Of a DNA stretch of 64,000 nucleotides, positions 26,229 to 34,474 are shown piece by piece (position 1 is the first letter of the stretch; each line of letters opens with the position of its first letter). Source of the DNA: Microbacterium sp. 70-16 (GTDB lineage Bacteria > Actinomycetota > Actinomycetes > Actinomycetales > Microbacteriaceae). Both the position numbers and the translations under genes were made by a program. The stretch covers positions 1-64,000 of the forward strand of contig NZ_MKTQ01000014.1 of NCBI RefSeq assembly GCF_001898315.1. Reading direction: 5' to 3'. The notes below the pieces were generated by a model. The model had not been told where the DNA came from, searched no databases, and worked only from the letters and a program-made list of their open reading frames with translations.

Positions 26229-27041
26229 TCACGCCCCCGCAGCGAACACCCCGGGCCACCAGGCGGCGGCGAGGGGGTAGCCGATGAAGGCGATCACGTC
26301 GATCAGGGTGTGGGCGATCACGAGCGGCATCACGCGGCCCCAGCGGTGGTAGACCCAGCCGAACACGACGCCCATCGCGAAGTTGCCGAACAGCGGGCCC
26401 CAGCCCTGATACGCGTGATAGCTCCCGCGCAGCGCGGCGGTCGACAGGATGATCGTCCAGGTGCCCCAGCCGAGTCGGCGCAGCCGGTCGAACAGATACC
26501 CGATGAAGATGACCTCTTCGGTCAGGCCCGCCCGCAGCGCGGCCAGCAGCAGCAGCGGAATCGTCCACCACGAGCTGTCGAGCGGCGAGGCATCCACCTG
26601 CACCGTGATCCCGAGCGCGCGGCCGGCGGCGTACAGGCCCAGCCCCGGCACGCCGATGACGAGCACCAGCAGGATGCCCGCACCCAGATCTTTCCCGAAC
26701 ACGCGGAAGTCCAGCCCGATGCGCCGGAACGCCGAGACACCCGGCTCCCACAGCAGATAGATGACGAGGGCGATCGGCACGAACGCGAAGAACTGCGCGA
26801 CGAACTGGTAGAGGACATCCCAGAACTCCACGGCGCTCGCGCCCGGATTCAGCGACGTCGACTGGTCGCCGAGCGCCTGCTCGCGCGTGAGCGCCTGGAT
26901 GAGCGCCAGCACCGAGTACACCGCCGAGCGGCCCACCGACAGGGCCAGGACGATGCCGATCTCCCACCAGATCCGGGTGTGCGAAGCGCGCAGACGATCC
27001 GGGGGACCGCTGAGCGGATCGGTGGCTTGTGTGTCGGTCAC
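26229..27041 (-). CDS. CPBP family intramembrane metalloprotease
   Basis: This 270-residue multi-pass protein has about seven helices and the CAAX-protease/CPBP motifs: LTEEVIFIGYLFDRL (EE at the glutamate active site), SYHAYQGWGPLFGNFAMGVVFGWVY (H motif) and PLVIAHTLIDVIAF (HxxxD/N-like). The family includes Rce1-like and bacteriocin-immunity proteins; here no peptide partner is visible. Start is GTG at 27041 with upstream CATTCT at six bases; upstream of it is AT-richer sequence shared with the peptide importer promoter. Confidence 0.8.
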   Translation of the reverse strand: MTDTQATDPLSGPPDRLRASHTRIWWEIGIVLALSVGRSAVYSVLALIQALTREQALGDQSTSLNPGASAVEFWDVLYQFVAQFFAFVPIALVIYLLWEPGVSAFRRIGLDFRVFGKDLGAGILLVLVIGVPGLGLYAAGRALGITVQVDASPLDSSWWTIPLLLLAALRAGLTEEVIFIGYLFDRLRRLGWGTWTIILSTAALRGSYHAYQGWGPLFGNFAMGVVFGWVYHRWGRVMPLVIAHTLIDVIAFIGYPLAAAWWPGVFAAGA

Positions 27042-27104
27042 ATTGTCAGAATGTCACAGCCGTGTTGAATTCAGTAAAGGATTAGTAACGGTTTGTGGCG
27101 TCGG

Positions 27105-27134
27105 TTGGGAACCCCGCGGCACGGTGCTTATGGT
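27105..27134 (+). promoter_or_regulatory. Putative promoter of the peptide ABC importer
   Basis: TTGGGA (27105-27110) and TATGGT (27129-27134) are spaced 18 bp. An AT-rich stretch (27042-27093) lies upstream. Unlike most genes here, a leader of about 55 bases and an AGGAGG site precede the GTG at 27198. Confidence 0.4.
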
Positions 27135-27197
27135 GTGACGTATCCGTGCCCGGGGCTCTCGCGCTCCGGGTGCACCACCCTTTGCACAGGAGGAAAT

Positions 27198-29069
27198 GTG
27201 AAGATCGCACGTCTTGCGGCGGGCGCGAGCATCGTGGCGGTGGGAGCACTCGTGCTCTCCGGCTGCGGCAACCCGTATCAGTCTGAGGTCCAGGAAGGCA
27301 CCGAGATCTTCGTTGCCTACAACGAAGGCTTCATGGCGTTCAACTCGAACAGCTCGGCCGGTAACAACACCGCCAACGCGAACGTCAAGTACATCACTGA
27401 CGCCGCATCGTCGTGGGCGTACTACAACAACACCCCCGAACTCGTGAAGAACACCGACTTCGGTACCTACGAGGCGACCAGCGAAGACCCGCTGACGGTC
27501 GACTACAAGATCACCGCCGACGCCGTGTGGTCTGACGGTGTGCCGATCGACGAGGCCGACATGCTGATGGCGTGGGCTGCGATGAGCGGCAACGTCGACG
27601 GCGGCTGGGCTCCGGCTGCCACGACGGGCTACAGCCTCATCACGCAGATGCCGGAGATCGCCGACAAGGAGATCACGCTGGTCTACGACGAGCCCTACGT
27701 CGACTGGGAGCTCATCCAGCCGCTCGGCGTCGCGGCACACGGCACGTACGCGCTCGCGTACCCCGACGAGTACGCCGACGTCCAGGCCGCGTGGGACACC
27801 TACAAGTCCTCCGACTCGGACGACGACTTCACCAAGTACACGGACGCCGCCAAGAAGTTCGCCGAGACCGCGAAGCAGAAGGTCATCGACGCGATCCAGA
27901 ACGACGACACCGAGGTGCTCGACAAGCTGGCCACCGCGTGGAACGCCGACTACGTCTACACGAGCATGCCCGACAGCCCGGCCGCGTTCCTGACCGCCGG
28001 TCAGTACAACCTGCTGGACACCAAGGAAGACGAGTACACGACGCTCGTCGCCAACCCGCTGTTCACGTGGGGCGACTCGCCGAAGTACGAGAAGATCACG
28101 ATCCGCGCGATCTCCGACTCGACCACCGCTCTGCAGGCCCTGCAGTCCGGTGAGCTCGACATCTGGACGGGTCAGCCGACCTCGGACATCCTCCAGCTCG
28201 CGAACAACATCGACACCGCTGAGGTGCAGACCGGTATCCAGGCCTCGCACGAGCACGTCGACCTGACGTTCAACAACGGCGGTCCGTTCGACCCCGCCAC
28301 CTACGGTGGCGACGAGGCCAAGGCCCTCAAGGTGCGCCAGGCGTTCCTGAAGACGATCCCGCGCCAGGAGATCGTCGACAAGATCATCAAGCCGCTGAAC
28401 CCGGATGCCACTGTCCGCAACACCCACCTCGTGAGCGCTGCCGACACCGTGCGCTACCCGATCCTGAGCGAGAGCAACGGCTCGGCCGACTACGCGGACG
28501 TCGACATCGACGGCGCGAAGGCGCTGCTGGCCGAGGCCGGCGTGACCGGTGACGTCGAGGTCGGCTTCTGGTACCCCGAGGGCAACGTCCGTCGTGGCCA
28601 GGAGTTCGAGCTGATCGCCGCATCGGCGGCCAAGGCCGGCTTCAAGCTGGTCGACGAGTCCGAGCCGAACTGGGTCTTCACCGACCCCGAGGCTGAGCCG
28701 ATCAACTCGCACGACGCGACGATCTTCGCGTGGTCGCAGACCTCGCTGGCCGTCGGTGGATCCGACCAGATCTACGCGTGCTACGACGACCCGATGGCCA
28801 AGGGCGGCAACTACAACGGTTACTGCAACCAGGAAGTCACCGACGCTCTCGCGACGCTGAACGTGACCTCCGACGAGGACGCGCAGACCGAGCTGCTCAA
28901 GACCGCTGAGGCCGGAATCTGGGCGGATGCCGCGTCGATCCCGATCTTCCAGTTCCCGGGCCTGCTCGTCTCGAGCGACCGCGTGACCGGTGTGAAGATC
29001 ATGCCGCTGAGCCCCGACTACTTCTGGAACTTCTGGGAGTGGGCGCCGGCTACGGCTGCTGCCAACTGA
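27198..29069 (+). CDS. Peptide ABC transporter substrate-binding lipoprotein
   Basis: This 623-residue lipoprotein has the signal VAVGALVLSGC followed by Cys at about residue 26. The mature part has the family-5 solute-binding fold with VWSDGVPIDEADMLMAW, WDTYKSSDSDDDF and HVDLTFNNGGPF. It heads an importer with two permeases and an ATPase. The start is GTG with AGGAGGAAAT upstream. Codon use is notably GAC/AAC/AAG-rich, as for a highly expressed gene. Peptide specificity (di-, oligo- or a siderophore-like solute) cannot be read from the sequence. Confidence 0.9.
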   Translation: MKIARLAAGASIVAVGALVLSGCGNPYQSEVQEGTEIFVAYNEGFMAFNSNSSAGNNTANANVKYITDAASSWAYYNNTPELVKNTDFGTYEATSEDPLTVDYKITADAVWSDGVPIDEADMLMAWAAMSGNVDGGWAPAATTGYSLITQMPEIADKEITLVYDEPYVDWELIQPLGVAAHGTYALAYPDEYADVQAAWDTYKSSDSDDDFTKYTDAAKKFAETAKQKVIDAIQNDDTEVLDKLATAWNADYVYTSMPDSPAAFLTAGQYNLLDTKEDEYTTLVANPLFTWGDSPKYEKITIRAISDSTTALQALQSGELDIWTGQPTSDILQLANNIDTAEVQTGIQASHEHVDLTFNNGGPFDPATYGGDEAKALKVRQAFLKTIPRQEIVDKIIKPLNPDATVRNTHLVSAADTVRYPILSESNGSADYADVDIDGAKALLAEAGVTGDVEVGFWYPEGNVRRGQEFELIAASAAKAGFKLVDESEPNWVFTDPEAEPINSHDATIFAWSQTSLAVGGSDQIYACYDDPMAKGGNYNGYCNQEVTDALATLNVTSDEDAQTELLKTAEAGIWADAASIPIFQFPGLLVSSDRVTGVKIMPLSPDYFWNFWEWAPATAAAN

Positions 29070-29073
29070 TCCC

Positions 29074-29111
29074 ATCTGCGGGTCGGGTGCGTGAGCACTC
29101 GACCCGCAGAT
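29074..29111 (+). terminator. Strong hairpin 1 after the substrate-binding protein gene
   Basis: ATCTGCGGGTCGGGTGC pairs with GCACTCGACCCGCAGAT around a GTGA tetraloop (16 of 17 pairs). It may be a partial terminator or an RNA-stabilising end that keeps the binding protein more abundant than the permeases. Confidence 0.6.
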
Positions 29112-29124
29112 CATGATCGAATCA

Positions 29125-29161
29125 ACTGTGGGTGCCGGGGTGACCCCTCGGCACCCACAGT
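29125..29161 (+). terminator. Strong hairpin 2 between binding protein and permease genes
   Basis: ACTGTGGGTGCCGGGG and CCCCTCGGCACCCACAGT form a long stem closed by a short TGA loop. It follows hairpin 1 by 13 bp. The pair lies wholly in the intergenic gap before the 29273 permease start. Confidence 0.6.
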
Positions 29162-29272
29162 CATGTCGGTGTCGCTGATCCGCGCGGCCGACGCGTAGTA
29201 GTTTTGAGGCTTACCCGCCTCGTCCGCGAAACGGAACATCATGTCCTCGGTAACCCACCTGAAAGGTCGCAC

Positions 29273-30808
29273 GTGCTGACCTTCATCCTGCGACGGCTCG
29301 GCGCGATCCTGCTGGTCCTGCTCGTCGCGTCCTTCGTCGTCTACACCCTGTCATCGATCGGTACTGACCCGCTCAACGACCTCAAGGGCAGTAGCGCCGC
29401 CAACCGGCAGGAACTCATCGATCAGCGCATCGAGAAGCTGCACCTGGACGTCCCCGTCGTCCTGCGCTACTTCACCTGGCTCGGCGGCGCCTCGAAGTGC
29501 CTCATCGGCCAGTGCGACCTCGGTATCGCCTTCAGCCGCAGCGATCAGCAGGTCACCGCCGCTGTCTCCGCTGCCGCGAACTCCACGATCCAGCTGGTCA
29601 CTGCCGCGACGATCATCGCGATCATCGCCGGTCTCACGATCGGCATCCTGACTGCACTGCGGCAGTACTCGGGCTTCGACTACACCGTCACGTTCCTCAC
29701 CTTCATCGTCTACTCGCTGCCGATCTTCTGGATCGCGGTGCTGCTGAAGGAGTTCGGTGCCATCCGCTTCAACGAGTTCCTGGCTGATCCGAATATTTCG
29801 ATCTGGGCGATGCTCATCACGGGACTGATATCCGGCTTCGTTTTCATGAGCATCCTGGGGGGCAACGCGAAGAAGCGTCTGGTCACATTCGGGACCGCCT
29901 TCGTTGCGACGGCCGCGCTGATGGCGCTGCTGCAGATCACCGACTGGTTCGCCCGCCCGCAGATCACGATCATCGGTGTGATCATCACGGGCCTGGCCGC
30001 AGCAATCGGCGTCACGGCGATCTCGACGGGTCTCGCGAACCGCCGCACGCTCTACGCGTCGCTGGTCGTCGTCGCCATCTGGATCGCGCTGTATCAGCCG
30101 CTGCAGTACCTGTTCTTCTACGTGCCGCAGGGCTGGATGCTCATCATCATGTACGTGGTGGCGATCGCCCTCGGCATCGGCGTGGGTCTGCTCATGGGCG
30201 GGGATGGCCGGAAGGAAGCGGCGCGCACCGCCGCGATCGTGAGCTTCATCACGTTCTTCACGATCGTCGTCGACCGCGTCATGCTGGTCTACCCCGACTA
30301 CCTGAAGAAGATCCCGCAGTCGGGCGTCATCGCCACGATCGGCTCGCAGACCCCGAACCTGTCGGGTGACATGTGGTTCCAGTTGCTCGACGGCTTCGCG
30401 CACCTGCTGCTGCCGACGATCGCGCTGGCGCTCGTCTCGATCGCGGCCTACACGCGCTACGCCCGTTCGAGCCTGCTCGAGGTCATGAACCAGGACTACG
30501 TGCGCACGGCGCGAGCGAAGGGTCTCAGCGAGCGCACGGTCGTGGTGCGACACGCACTGCGCAACGCGCTCATCCCGATCGCCACGATCGTCGCCTTCGA
30601 CATCGGCGCACTCATCGGCGGCGCCGTCATCACCGAGACGATCTTCGCCTGGAAGGGCATGGGCTCGCTGTTCGTGAGCGGCCTCGAAAAGGGTGACGTC
30701 AACCTCGTGATGGGCTTCTTCGTCGTCACGGGCGTCCTGGCGGTCGTCTTCAACCTCATCGCGGACCTGCTGTACTCCGCACTCGACCCCCGAATCCGGG
30801 TGAGCTGA
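29273..30808 (+). CDS. Oversized peptide ABC transporter permease (DppB type)
   Basis: This 511-residue membrane protein has the DppB frame. It has an N-terminal helix ILLVLLVASFVVYTLSSIG, the conserved region with VNRTG-like SGFDYTV, and a C-terminal EAA loop RTARAKGLSERTVVVRHALRNALIPI that contacts the ATPase. DppB proteins usually run near 310-340 residues. Here about 200 extra residues with roughly six hydrophobic segments are inserted at about residues 165-365. GTG start with GAAAGG upstream. A GTG 69 bases upstream, beginning MRLTRLV, gives no helix and was not used. Overlap or spacing with the next permease is 1 bp. Confidence 0.85.
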   Translation: MLTFILRRLGAILLVLLVASFVVYTLSSIGTDPLNDLKGSSAANRQELIDQRIEKLHLDVPVVLRYFTWLGGASKCLIGQCDLGIAFSRSDQQVTAAVSAAANSTIQLVTAATIIAIIAGLTIGILTALRQYSGFDYTVTFLTFIVYSLPIFWIAVLLKEFGAIRFNEFLADPNISIWAMLITGLISGFVFMSILGGNAKKRLVTFGTAFVATAALMALLQITDWFARPQITIIGVIITGLAAAIGVTAISTGLANRRTLYASLVVVAIWIALYQPLQYLFFYVPQGWMLIIMYVVAIALGIGVGLLMGGDGRKEAARTAAIVSFITFFTIVVDRVMLVYPDYLKKIPQSGVIATIGSQTPNLSGDMWFQLLDGFAHLLLPTIALALVSIAAYTRYARSSLLEVMNQDYVRTARAKGLSERTVVVRHALRNALIPIATIVAFDIGALIGGAVITETIFAWKGMGSLFVSGLEKGDVNLVMGFFVVTGVLAVVFNLIADLLYSALDPRIRVS

Positions 30809-30809
30809 C

Positions 30810-32003
30810 ATGACCACGACATCACTACCGGCGGGCGCGCCGCAAGACCGCGGCTCCGAGCAGTCGCTCGAACAGCAGGCCCTCGCCGGCCTCAGCCAGG
30901 GCCAACTCGTCCGCCGCCGGTTCTTCCGGCACAAGGGCGCCATGATCGCCCTCGGTGTGCTGATCCTGACGATCCTGCTCGCGTTCACCTCCGTCGGCAC
31001 CGTCGTCGGCGGCACCGGCAAGCTCGAGGCGGGCCCGACCGGCGATCTGCAGATCAACGGGTGGCGCATCCCGGGCTGGTGGCCACTGGACTGGTTCACG
31101 GCGTACCCGATCGTCAACGGCGGCGCACCGACGCTGACGCTGTTCCCGTTCTCGATCGGCGAGCACCCGTTCGGTCAGGACACCCTCGGCAAGGACGTCT
31201 TCGCGCAGGTCATGCGCGGCACGCAGCAGTCGATCACGGTCATGCTGCTGGTCGGCATCGTGTCGCTCGTGCTCGGCGTTCTGCTGGGTGCGCTCTCGGG
31301 CTTCTACCGCGGGTGGATCGACTCGCTGATCATGCGCTTCACCGACGTGATCATCATCCTGCCGATCATCGTCATCGGCTCGATCATCGGTCGCCTGCTC
31401 GGCGGTGCGAACGCGTGGGTCTTCGGTCTGTTCCTCGGCATATTGAGCTGGACGGGCCTGGCGCGACTCGTCCGCGGCGAGTTCCTCTCGCTACGAGAAC
31501 GTGAGTTCGTGGATGCCGCGCGTGTCGCCGGCGCGACCAACGGTCGCATCATCTTCCGCCACATCCTGCCCAACGCGGTCGGCATCATCATCGTCAACAC
31601 GACGCTGCTGATGAGCGCCGCGGTGCTCACGGAGGCCGCACTGAGCTTCATCGGCTTCGGCATCCAGTACCCCGATGTCTCGCTCGGCCAGATCATCTCG
31701 ACCTATCGCGAGGCGTTCCGCACGCGGCCGTGGCTGTTCTGGTGGCCAGGTCTGTTCATCATCATCCTGGCGCTGTGCATCAACTTCATCGGCGACGGTC
31801 TGCGTGACGCCTTCGACCCGCGTCAGCAGTCGAAGATCGGACGCAAGTCGGCCAAGGCCGTCGGGGCGATCCCGTCGGTGCAGGCGGTCATGATGGTCGA
31901 GGGCCCGACGAGCACGGATGACCCGGAGGCGCGCGTCATAGACCAGTTCGAAGGCCTACCCGGGCCCGACCCGAAACCGCGTCCGACGGACGATCAGCCG
32001 TGA
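30810..32003 (+). CDS. Peptide ABC transporter permease (DppC type)
   Basis: This 397-residue permease has the DppC N-terminal cytosolic stretch RRRFFRHKGAMIALGVLILTILL, a hydrophilic periplasmic segment with GEHPFGQDTLGKDVFAQVMRGTQQSI, five or six helices, and the EAA motif EFVDAARVAGATNGRIIFRHILPNAVGIII. It ends with an unusually long soluble tail of about 50 residues (GPTSTDDPEARVID...). ATG follows the DppB stop by one base. Its last ten bases overlap the PH-domain gene read in the opposite direction. Confidence 0.9.
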   Translation: MTTTSLPAGAPQDRGSEQSLEQQALAGLSQGQLVRRRFFRHKGAMIALGVLILTILLAFTSVGTVVGGTGKLEAGPTGDLQINGWRIPGWWPLDWFTAYPIVNGGAPTLTLFPFSIGEHPFGQDTLGKDVFAQVMRGTQQSITVMLLVGIVSLVLGVLLGALSGFYRGWIDSLIMRFTDVIIILPIIVIGSIIGRLLGGANAWVFGLFLGILSWTGLARLVRGEFLSLREREFVDAARVAGATNGRIIFRHILPNAVGIIIVNTTLLMSAAVLTEAALSFIGFGIQYPDVSLGQIISTYREAFRTRPWLFWWPGLFIIILALCINFIGDGLRDAFDPRQQSKIGRKSAKAVGAIPSVQAVMMVEGPTSTDDPEARVIDQFEGLPGPDPKPRPTDDQP

Positions 32004-32599
32004 CTGCTCAGCTGAACCAGGCTGTAGACGGCCGCGCCCAGCAGCGCCACCGTGACGACAGCGGGCAGCACAGCCCACGTCGTGGTGGTGCCGCCGGGGC
32101 GCGCCGGCTCGCCGGAGCGCGCGAAGGCATCCAGGTGCCGCATGACGATCGCGGTCGCATCGCCCGACTGGGTGCCCAGGGCATCCGACGGGCGTCGGGT
32201 CTCGTCGTCGCCGAAGGTGTTGCGCACGTCTTCGCGGCGGGTGCTGAGCGCCTGCCGCGCACCCGGCGCGGGTGCTGCCCAGGCGCGGATCACGGTACCG
32301 CTGTGCGTGCGCACGGTGAGGGCGTAGCGCGACTCGACACGGTCGACGTCGCCCCACGGCACGCGGTGACTGCGCAGCGGGTTGCGGATCTCGACGAAAC
32401 CGTCGGTCACGATGACGCACGGGCGGATGTACAGGGCGTACGCGAGCCACGCGAAGGCGAAGATCGGCCAGCTCCACAGCAGCAGACCGCCGAATCCATC
32501 GGTGACAAGCAGCCAGATGAGCGCCACAGCGCAGATGGCGATGGCGACGGCGGCGAGAACCACGCCGCCGCGCGGACGAAAGACAACCGGGCGGGACAC
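31994..32599 (-). CDS. PH-domain-like membrane protein, inserted antisense in the peptide importer cluster
   Basis: This 201-residue protein has two N-terminal hydrophobic helices (VVLAAVAIAICAVALIWLL, LLLWSWPIFAFAWLAYALY), a bacterial PH-like domain (VIVTDGFVEIRNPLRSHRVPWGDVDRVESRYALTVRTHSGTVIRAWA) and a C-terminal helix. This is the short actinobacterial PH family (DUF7305/bPH-like). GTG at 32599 is preceded by CAGGAT at six bases. Its stop overlaps the DppC stop by 10 bp, so it splits the permease genes from the ATPase gene. Function unknown. Confidence 0.7.
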   Translation of the reverse strand: MSRPVVFRPRGGVVLAAVAIAICAVALIWLLVTDGFGGLLLWSWPIFAFAWLAYALYIRPCVIVTDGFVEIRNPLRSHRVPWGDVDRVESRYALTVRTHSGTVIRAWAAPAPGARQALSTRREDVRNTFGDDETRRPSDALGTQSGDATAIVMRHLDAFARSGEPARPGGTTTTWAVLPAVVTVALLGAAVYSLVQLSSHG

Positions 32600-32605
32600 C
32601 TGCCC

Positions 32606-32611
32606 ATCCTG
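32606..32611 (-). promoter_or_regulatory. Possible -10 element (CAGGAT) for the PH-domain gene
   Basis: CAGGAT is six bases before the GTG at 32599 and lies in the short gap between the PH gene and the divergent ATPase gene. Confidence 0.4.
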
Positions 32612-32628
32612 ACACGGGAGGAACGGCG

Positions 32629-34380
32629 ATGACGGCGACAGGGAAGGGCAGCTCGCCCGAGCGCAAGCGCGCGGGCTCGCGCGGATACGTTCCCGGCGAG
32701 ATCTACGACGGGCCCGCACTGTCGGTGAAGGACCTCAACGTCGAGTTCTGGGTCGGGTCGCAGTGGGCCGCCGCGGCGAAGCACGTCAGCTACGACCTGA
32801 TGCCCGGAAAGGTCCTCGCGATCGTGGGCGAGTCCGGCTCGGGCAAGAGCACGAGCTCGATGGCGATCATGGGTCTGCTGCCCAAGAACTCGCGTGTCAC
32901 CGGCAGCGCACTGCTGGCCGGCGCCGAGCTGATCGGCACCCCGCCCGAGAAGCTGCGCAAGGTGCGCGGTGAAGGCATCGCGGCGATCTTCCAGGAGCCG
33001 ATGACGGCGCTGAACCCCGTCTACACGATCGGGTTCCAGATCTCCGAGACGCTGCTCACGCACCGCCCCGGGATGACGCGCAAGCAGGCCAAGGCCCGCG
33101 CGATCGAACTGTTGGGGCTGGTTGAGATGCCCGACCCCACCAAGGCGTACAACTCGTACCCGCACCAGCTGTCGGGCGGTCAGCGCCAGCGCGCCATGAT
33201 CGCGCAGTCGATCTCGCTCGACCCGCGCGTGCTCATCGCCGACGAGCCGACCACCGCCCTCGACGTGACGGTGCAGGCCGAGATCCTCGAGCTGCTCCGC
33301 AACCTGCACCAGAAGCTCGACTCGGCGATCATCCTCATCACCCACGACATGGGCGTCGTCGCCGACATGGCCGACGACGTCATGGTGATGAAGGACGGCG
33401 ACGTCGTCGAGCACGGACCCATCGAGCAGATCTTCGGCGGTGCGAAGCACCCGTACACGCAGGCGCTCATGGCATCCGTCCCGCACCTGGGCCTCGGAGA
33501 GGCGACGCCCGACGAAGACCGGATCAGTGAGGATGCCACGGCAGCCCTGTTCCTCGACAACGTCGCGATCGACTACCCGAAGCGCGGCCGCGTGCCCGCC
33601 TTCCGTGCCGTCGAGGGCGCGAGCCTGAAGATCCAGCCCGGCGAGGTGCTGGGGCTCGTCGGCGAGTCCGGTTCGGGCAAGACCACGATCGCCCGCGCGA
33701 TCGTCGGGCTCGTCCCGATCGCCGAGGGCACGATGCGCGTGGCCGGGCAGGAGATGGTCGGCGTCGACGCCAAGCAGCTGCGCAGCGTGCGTCGCAAGCT
33801 CGGCATCGTCTTCCAGGACCCGGGCTCGTCGCTGAACCCGCGCTGGCCCGTCGGCATCTCGATCGGCGAGCCGCTGGAGCTCGCCGGCCGGGGTCGTGAG
33901 GAGACCGGCAAGCGTGTCGTCGAGCTGCTCGACCTCGTCGAGCTGCCGCGCGATTTCCGCAACCGCTACCCGCACGAGCTGTCCGGTGGCCAGCGGCAGC
34001 GCATCGGCATTGCCCGCGCCCTGGCGCTCGACCCCGAGGTGCTCGTCGCCGACGAGCCCACGAGCGCCCTCGACGTTTCGGTGCAGGCCCGCGTGCTCGA
34101 GCTGCTGCAGAACATCCAGAAGGAGAAGCAGTTCGCGACGCTGTTCGTGACGCACGACCTCGCCGTCGTCGACCTGCTCGCCGACCGCATCGCGGTGATG
34201 CAGCACGGAAAGATCGTCGAGCAGGGCACGAAGGAGCAGATCCTGCGCAACCCGAAGGATCCGTACACGCAGCGACTCCTGGCCGCTGTGCCGGTGCCCG
34301 ACCCGGCCGAGCAGCGCCAGCGTCGCGAAGCGCGCAGCGCACTCCTCGCCGAGCAGGAGCGGTACCGCCCGGCCAGCTGA
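32629..34380 (+). CDS. Peptide ABC transporter ATPase, DppD-DppF fusion
   Basis: This 583-residue double ATPase has two complete ABC domains. Each has a Walker A (VGESGSGKS in the first, VGESGSGKTT in the second), a Q-loop (FQEPM, FQDPGSSLNP), signature SGGQRQR and Walker B (ADEPTTALDV, ADEPTSALDV). The linker after the first DppD half ends with the MASVPHL peptide-transporter tag, and the second half ends with VPDPAEQ, as in DppF. The fused form is common in actinobacteria. GGAGGAACGGCG precedes ATG. It probably serves the permeases upstream despite the antisense gene between. Confidence 0.9.
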   Translation: MTATGKGSSPERKRAGSRGYVPGEIYDGPALSVKDLNVEFWVGSQWAAAAKHVSYDLMPGKVLAIVGESGSGKSTSSMAIMGLLPKNSRVTGSALLAGAELIGTPPEKLRKVRGEGIAAIFQEPMTALNPVYTIGFQISETLLTHRPGMTRKQAKARAIELLGLVEMPDPTKAYNSYPHQLSGGQRQRAMIAQSISLDPRVLIADEPTTALDVTVQAEILELLRNLHQKLDSAIILITHDMGVVADMADDVMVMKDGDVVEHGPIEQIFGGAKHPYTQALMASVPHLGLGEATPDEDRISEDATAALFLDNVAIDYPKRGRVPAFRAVEGASLKIQPGEVLGLVGESGSGKTTIARAIVGLVPIAEGTMRVAGQEMVGVDAKQLRSVRRKLGIVFQDPGSSLNPRWPVGISIGEPLELAGRGREETGKRVVELLDLVELPRDFRNRYPHELSGGQRQRIGIARALALDPEVLVADEPTSALDVSVQARVLELLQNIQKEKQFATLFVTHDLAVVDLLADRIAVMQHGKIVEQGTKEQILRNPKDPYTQRLLAAVPVPDPAEQRQRREARSALLAEQERYRPAS

Positions 34381-34415
34381 GAGCAGGTGCGAACGGATGC
34401 CCCGGCATCCGCGAG

Positions 34416-34421
34416 TAGAAT
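34416..34421 (+). promoter_or_regulatory. Putative -10 element (TAGAAT) for typA
   Basis: A consensus-like TAGAAT precedes typA by about 53 bp, so this transcript would carry a leader of about 45-50 bases. It overlaps the first arm of the 34418-34453 hairpin. Confidence 0.45.
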
Positions 34422-34453
34422 GGGATGCCCCCTTTCTGGGGAGCATCCCATTC
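34418..34453 (+). terminator. Hairpin after the peptide ABC importer operon
   Basis: GAATGGGATGCCCC and GGGGAGCATCCCATTC form a near-perfect stem with a CTTTCT loop, followed by T/C-rich TTCTTCC. It lies 37 bp beyond the ATPase stop. The typA promoter TAGAAT starts at its left arm, so terminator and promoter share sequence. Confidence 0.6.
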
Positions 34454-34474
34454 TTCTTCCTCAAGGACACCCTT

